64,000 nt of DNA, taken from NCBI GenBank assembly GCA_036346275.1, contig CM070728.1, positions 17,818,723 to 17,882,722 on the forward strand, in the 5' to 3' direction. Shown piece after piece: positions 58,525-64,000 of this stretch. The notes below the pieces were generated by a model. It saw only the letters and a list, made by a program, of their open reading frames with translations. It did no database searches and was not told where the DNA came from. Position numbers and translations under genes: made by a program. The first letter of the stretch is position 1, and each line of letters starts with the position of its first letter. Source of the DNA: Otatea glauca (lineage: Eukaryota > Streptophyta > Magnoliopsida > Poales > Poaceae).

Positions 58525-61389
58525 CTAGTATAGCGCCCGTGCTAACGCTACGACAGCAGTACACCCGCTTATCAATTAAATGATAAGATAAGTATGAATA
58601 TAACACTTAATAATAAATAATCACAGTGCCCGTATGCGAGTACAAAAATAAAGATATAACACTCAATAATATTTTTCGCTAAATGTTTCCCGTATGCTCT
58701 TAAGACTTGTTCACGTATGCATGTACGCCGACGTCGCCGGTCGCCGTTGCCGCACGCAAAAGCCTCGCGGCCTCGCCGAACGGCTGAACGGCTGGAGGTA
58801 TGACATCTCCGTCCCAGCGTTTGGGCGTTCTTTAGTTAGGAATTTTCGGGACCTGCGCAAGGAACACGGGAAAGGAATGTATGGATTTAGTTTGTGTTTT
58901 TTTTAGAGGATTCTGTTGCAAGAATAGAACTCCCGTTTGACGCATGGGAGAGGAACCAATACGTGAGAAGATTAACAAGAGATGAGAAGATGGTGTGTAT
59001 GATAAGGGATTAAGGGGTTGTATATGTACCGTATATTTGGAAGGAGAGCCAATCAAACAAGGAAATAACACAGGGAGGATCCGCATGCAAGGAAACCAGA
59101 CTTGAATTTTTTACTATCCTGGTCTCGTGATCGTTTTTCCCCCCGAATATGACCCTTCTGGAGACTTTTTTACAGATCTAGCCCCATAGAGCCTAATTTC
59201 TGCGCATGAAAAGCGCTGAATTTTTTTAATTTTTTATCCACGGAATCAGCGGTCTGTGAGTGCTACTTATTTTTTTTCAATTTTTTCTCGCGGAACCGGT
59301 GGCGTGAAATTATTTAATTTTATCTTTTTCCTGCGAATCCGGTGATCGTGAGCGCAATTTATTTTTCCATATTTTCCTAGAATTATTCAGTGGACAGGCA
59401 CCGCTTGAATTTTTTTTATTTTTTCTTCCACGCTTGAATTTTTCAGCGGCTGCCGAGCATTTCTTTTTTTTTGTCAAAATTATCAAGCGGACGGGCACCA
59501 CTTGATTGTTTTTTTATTTTTTGGGATTTTTTTACTGTATTGGCATCATCGTTATAATTTTTTCTGAATCAACTCACGCGACGATGAATTTGCGATTGTA
59601 GCCTTGAGCCAGAAAAATTCAGCGGAGCAGTGGCGCGGTATTATTTACCAGCGCCCAGGCTCGAATTTTTTACTATATTAGTATCGTCGTTATAATTTTT
59701 TTTCGAATCAGGCTCTCGCGGTGATGAATTTGCGATTGTAGCCTCGAGATAGAAAAAATCAGCGGAGAGGTGCTGAAATTTTTTTCCCGCGGTTGAGAAG
59801 CACTGTAATTTTTTTCCCATGCCCGAAATTATCCAGCGGCCACGCAGAGCTTGGTTTTTATTTTTTTTTCGTGCCTAAAATTTCCCATCGTCCGCTGGAT
59901 AATTTCAGACGTGGGAAAAAATTCATGCACCTCTCCGTTGAATTTTTTCGGCTCCAGGCTACAATCGCAAATTCATCGCAAATTGAGAACAATCTCTAAT
60001 GAAAAATGATTCAAACAAAGTTGAAATCTAAATATTATATATATTTGAGTTCCGGGAAGTATAAGGATTCTAATAAAATTAGTTTCATTCAATTCTCAGT
60101 TCTTTTGCAATATTTTTATATGTAGCATATCTTTGGGCCTTTTCTTTAAATTTGAATTTGAAATTCACTCGGTACTATTTTTCAAAATATTTTTGCATAT
60201 TATGGAAGAACTTGATTTTAGATGATTTTAGAATTTTGTTTCATTTTATTTAGACATATAATGTAAAAGTTACAAATACTTGTATACTCTCGGGTAATGA
60301 AATTCTAAATAAAATAGAAAATACGCTTTCGCAGAACAGAAAGCGTCTTTCCTCGATGGCGCGGCGCTTTACACCGCCGTGATCATCGACCTTGGGGCCC
60401 TTTGTCGGCAAGAAGAGCAAAGCAGGGACGGCTAGAAATGGCCGCCGCCGTGAGCTACTGATCACGGATGGGCTGGCCGAGACACCATTAGCACCGGCTC
60501 ACGCAGCGCACCAGCCGGTGGACTTGGTCGCCGCGGCGATGGCGAAGATGGCTCGCCATCGAGTGAACCTGCGAGTGATGCTTCACCACGCTTCGAATGG
60601 GCTCTCCTCCGATCACCGAGAGGCTGCGCGGCTCTCCTCCGCTCGCCCGCCGCCGCGTCGATCTCCTCCTCCTCACGCCCGGCCATGTTGCCGGCCGTCG
60701 TGTGCAATCTCACCACGCTGCCCGTCTCCGCCGAGTGCGGCCTAAGCGTCGCCGTTCGCGGCGTCGCGCTAATCGCCGGGCGAGCTCTCCTCTGATCACC
60801 GCCGAGGGCCACGCGGGCTCTCCTCCGATCGCTATCGAGGGCTGCGCGGGCTCTTCGTCGCTCGTCCCGACAGCCGCGTCGATCTCCTCTTCCATGCGCC
60901 CTGGACGCCGCGTGGATCTCCTCCTCCGCGCCCGATGCGCGCGTGCAATCTCCGCCGCATTGCCCGTCTCCCATTTCCTTTTCCCAGCACGTATGTATCG
61001 GTCATTTCCTTTTTCAGAAAGTTGGTTTGTTTTTCCATGATTGTTTTCTTTTCCTTGATTTCCTTTTCCTAGCACGTATGTATCGATCATTTCCTTTTCC
61101 AAAATATTTGTTTCCTTTTCCTTGATTGTTTCCTTTTCAATAAAGATGCTGGATGGAGGTGTGGGGAGGAGGTCTGTTGTGGGCCATAGGGATGATTAGA
61201 CACACTAAACAATGGCCATCGGATGTGGGTGAGTAAAGCTGAGGAAAGATCTGAGAGGTTAATTTTGATGGAGGAAAGTTTCTGGAGACATTTCGCTGGG
61301 TGCACGAAGGTTGGACCATCTCTAGTGGGATGCACTATTTGGGGTGGACGTAGAAAAGAATGTTTAGGTGCATTATAAAGGGGTATAGA
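58525..61389 (-). mobile_element. Helitron, ~2.87 kb, with a GC-rich core
   Basis: On the minus strand it starts A|TCTATACCCCTTTATAATGC and ends TAGCGTTAGCACGGGCGCTA with CTAG|T close after; TAGCG/CGCTA can form the terminal hairpin. The 5' ~250 bp matches the small element at 43283-43644. The core (60340-61000) is GC-rich, coding-like in composition, with repeated GGGCTCTCCTCCGATC words. It may be a captured gene fragment, but no protein was recognised. 59525-59985 contains direct and inverted repeats. Confidence 0.6.
59525..59985. repeat. Two direct and one inverted copy of a ~115-140-bp unit
   Basis: Segments at ~59525-59640 and ~59668-59775 share TCGTTATAATTTTTT and GATGAATTTGCGATTGTAGC plus AAAAATTCAGCGGA-type sequence. 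At ~59890-59985 the same landmarks appear inverted (GGCTACAATCGCAAATTCATC). Confidence 0.7.
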
Positions 61390-62799
61390 TGTACATTTTT
61401 TTAACAACAGGATAGTGTGCTATTATTAATTATGAAGAAACAACGACCACTTTTTGGTCATTGCCCTGCTTGACATTGTTGAGTATTAATGACCACTTTA
61501 TAGTATTAATAACAGCCGATTCTTTCATCATATCTGGTACCACATTTATATTAAAAAATAATCTAACTATTTTACCCCGTTCATTTCTTAGAAAAAAAGA
61601 CAGAATTCCAATTTCGTAAAAACATCCTGGATCAATACCATGAACCAAAAATTATATTATTGCATCTGAAATGTACATTAGAATGTATATGTATCCATAT
61701 ACATGAAAGTATTTCTTTTTTCCCCTTTTCTGTTATCTATATTCGGTTTTGCTAAAAAACGTCTCACAAATTTAGTTTTTTTCAACAAATTTTCATGCCA
61801 GATGTCAAAAAGATATTAATACTAACTTTACAGAACTTTTGGATAAATTTTCCAAATTTTTTGACTTTTAATTTGAATTAAACCGATTTATCGACCAGTT
61901 TCGTTTTTAGAGCCGACCCAATACCGTTAAAAATCACAATTTTCGTCGATATTTCAAACCTGGCTAGGCTAACTGCCTGACCTGTGCCTCCTGATGGGCC
62001 GGAGAGAGCAGAGAGGTACTTGGCTGCCGAGAGGTGGCTACTGGCCTGTGTGCTGTAGGCAGTGGATGTGACGGTTGTACTGTGCCGGTGGCAGCAGAAG
62101 GAATAACCAACTAGGCGCCGGCATCTCGTGATAAAACACTGCATAAATTTTTTTCTACGGCTCGAGTTTGAAAGGCATATATTGCTGGACTATTGTGCAA
62201 ACAGATGATGAAAAATGAGTCTAAACTTGCGTCTTATGCGCGAGAGATGTAGCCTAGGAGTATGTAAACTTCAAATTTCCAGTGTGACACACTAAGCAGA
62301 TAAATTTTCAAAAACACACAAACACACTCACAGAAAATACTAGTGAGCATGACCTCATATACTCGCAAACGTTGAAACAGAAATTTCTCGCCATCGTACA
62401 TCTCAGCAGCAGCATAAAACCTGGCCATACAGAACATATACAAATTGCCATTTATTACCTTCCAAACCATCGTTTTAAACAAGAGAAGTTCAGATAAAGA
62501 ACTGGCTAAAAGCCTACACTAAAATGAAAACAAACGGCTCAATATTACAAGCCCCGTTCGCTCTCAGTAGCCGCCTAGCCGGCAACATGTCCTTCCAACC
62601 AAACCATGGCCGTTTTCACGAAGCAAACATTAGCGGAAAGAAGTTTTGCTCGTCGTAAGGTTCTGAGGGGCAAGAAAGAACAATAGAACGTACAAGCGCA
62701 CAGCTGCACGCATTGTTGCACTGTTCGTACCCGAGATATACCCAGGGAAGAATCCAAAACTCCTCGTTTTAAAGTCTTCTTTTTCCTTCCTCCTGGGCC
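61390..62799. other. Gene-free stretch upstream of SCPL gene C
   Basis: AT-rich intergenic DNA. 61740-61960 has ACCGATTTATCGACC/AATTTTCGTCGAT motifs like those at 58.1 and 13.3 kb. No gene recognised; the last several hundred bases should include the gene C promoter. Confidence 0.4.
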
Positions 62800-62807
62800 T
62801 ATATAAA
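62800..62807 (+). promoter_or_regulatory. TATA box of SCPL gene C
   Basis: TATATAAA 45-52 nt before the ATG at 62852, in the context GGGCCTATATAAACCCTG. Confidence 0.65.
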
Positions 62808-62851
62808 CCCTGCCAATTCAGTTCCCCATCTCAGAGGCAACCAATTCATCA

Positions 62852-63517
62852 ATGATGAAGAGCATTTCCTTCTACTTGTTGCTTCTTATTTGCGTGTCTG
62901 CACTGCACGCCAATGCTTCCCAGGAGGCTCGACTAACAGAGTTCATTTTGTCTAGAAGGAACAGAGATAGCAGTAGCCATACGTTCAATGTACATGATAT
63001 AGGTTACAGGGTTGCCAGCAACCAGAGAACAGAGTACTCTGGCTTCGATCATAGTTCTCTCAAGGCGGCTGACAAGATCACGGCGTTGCCAGGCCAGCCG
63101 GAAGGCGTCGACTTCGACCAGTACGCCGGGTACGTCCCGGTCGACGAGAAGAACGGCCGCGCGCTCTTCTACTACTTCGTAGAAGCGCCTTACGATGCTT
63201 CGACAAAGCCACTAGTCCTGTGGCTTAATGGAGGTTAGAACGACGTGTCTCTTGTCTAAATTGCGGTAGAACAGTTCACTTTCAAAGTTGCAAGTTGCAT
63301 TTACACCGAGCTCGTGAAGTTTATGTACCGTTTGTTCCAGTAAGTGGCAATGATGCGCACATCTGCCCATACGCCAAGCTGTCTGCTGACACTTGATACC
63401 CATCCGCAGGGCCAGGGTGCTCATCGCTCGGCTACGGAGCAATGCAAGAACTGGGCCCGTTCCGCGTGAACAGCGACAACAAAACGCTCAGCAGAAACAA
63501 GCACGCCTGGAATAACG
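62852..63517 (+). CDS. SCPL gene C: serine carboxypeptidase-like protein, 5' part (continues beyond window)
   Basis: Exons 62852-63233 (382 nt) and 63410-63517 (108 nt) have exactly the lengths of exons 1 and 2 of gene B. The N-terminus is a signal peptide (MMKSISFYLLLLICVSALHA) followed by NASQEARLTEFILSRR, nearly the same as gene B. The DKITALPGQPEG segment, YFVEAPYDAST and the LNGGPGCSSLGYG oxyanion region are intact. Exon 2 ends TGGAATAAC G|GTAGCA, the same phase as gene B. The catalytic Ser, Asp and His lie in later exons outside the window. No defect is seen in the visible part. Intron 2 carries a Stowaway MITE and the start of a Helitron. Confidence 0.9.
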
Positions 63518-63608
63518 GTAGCATAACACTCCTACCCGTCCTTTTCCTTTGGGCATGCCTGTTAGCGATGCCTCAGATTCAGTATACCATTGCTTATCTA
63601 CCTGTCTA

Positions 63609-63866
63609 CACACTCCGGTCTCAAATAGTTGTCGTTTTGGGCATCGACCCGATCTTGAAACATAATTTTGGCTACTAATTTTTATTATAATATATTTCTA
63701 AAACATAATAAAATTATAGTATTATGAAAGTACTTTTTGAGACAAATCTACATATATGATTTTCATATATCCAATTTAAATATTTAAAAGGATATCGACA
63801 ATTAAAGTTTTTGAAAGTTTGACTACATCTATCTTCAAAACAACAACTATTTGTGACCGGATGGAG
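63609..63866. mobile_element. Stowaway-type MITE in intron 2 of gene C, ~258 bp
   Basis: Left end CTCCGGTCTCAAATAGTTG and right end CAACTATTTGTGACCGGATG are inverted repeats. TA lies at both edges (63607-63608 and 63867-63868). AT-rich and noncoding. Confidence 0.75.
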
Positions 63867-63868
63867 TA

Positions 63869-64000
63869 TCTATTTATAATAAAAGCTCGTGATAATTGTC
63901 TAACAACCGCTAAGAAAAAAGATAAATATTTTAGAAATTCTCATGAAAAAGAGTAACTTCTGGCCTTTGACTAGGTGGCTCGCAATTAAAGTTCAACCAT
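63869..64000 (+). mobile_element. 5' end of a Helitron, continues beyond window
   Basis: A|TCTATTTATAATAAAAGCTC, then CGCTAAGAAAAAAGA and TTTAGAAATTCTCATG, matches the 5' end of the 53800-57092 element (minus strand) in order and wording. It is inserted immediately beside the Stowaway MITE inside intron 2 of SCPL gene C. Confidence 0.6.

Noticed and set aside
1..64000. CRISPR arrays, bacterial operons or prophage
   Set aside because: The repeat arrays are degenerate, lack uniform spacers and sit in plant transposon DNA; all genes have plant introns.

Overview
The window is nuclear DNA from a flowering plant, almost certainly a grass. Genes have many small introns with GT-AG borders and GC-rich exons set in AT-rich intergenic DNA, and most of the rest is transposon-derived. 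The terminal motifs are those of grass Helitrons, hAT elements, Tourist/PIF-Harbinger and Stowaway MITEs and copia/gypsy LTRs. No bacterial or organellar gene organisation was seen.

Layout. 1-9.4 kb: two short Helitron-like elements, a broken 5' exon of a leucine-rich-repeat protein, a putative LTR, MITEs, an element between 52-bp direct repeats and a decayed copia pol with its 3' LTR. 9.4-11.4 kb: a nonautonomous hAT element with a CT-rich core. 12.5-21.2 kb (minus): a ten-exon gene for a leucine-zipper/MIP1 plus DUF547 protein, carrying frame disruptions and a 5-kb intron full of repeats. 21.6-38 kb: Helitrons, a second hAT element, motif arrays, a perfect 21-bp inverted repeat and a block of ~170-bp tandem repeats; no intact gene was recognised. 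38.0-38.7 kb: a pseudogene holding only the last three exons of a serine carboxypeptidase-like (SCPL) gene. 39-45 kb: LTR, Stowaway MITE and two adjacent Helitrons. 45.2-64 kb: three same-strand SCPL genes. A and B look complete (498 and 489 codons); C is cut by the window end in intron 2. A long putative gypsy solo LTR and two large Helitrons separate them.

The biological theme is a tandem SCPL (peptidase family S10) cluster, all on the plus strand, with one dead member and three apparently live ones. Each predicted protein has a signal peptide, so they are expected in the vacuole or outside the cell. Genes B and C share exon-1 and exon-2 lengths (382 and 108 nt) and near-identical N-termini, so they are the youngest pair. 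Helitrons lie directly upstream of A, 95 bp after the stop of B and inside intron 2 of C. Two family resemblances link distant parts of the window: tandem ~165-170-bp units at 15.3-16.6 kb and 36.7-37.7 kb, and arrays of a short GGACCTAAACGTAATTTT-like motif at 1-0.6 kb and 29.4-30.0 kb.

Exon borders were placed by eye from splice signals and reading frame. Transposon ends are inferred from terminal motifs and target-site duplications, not from database matches.
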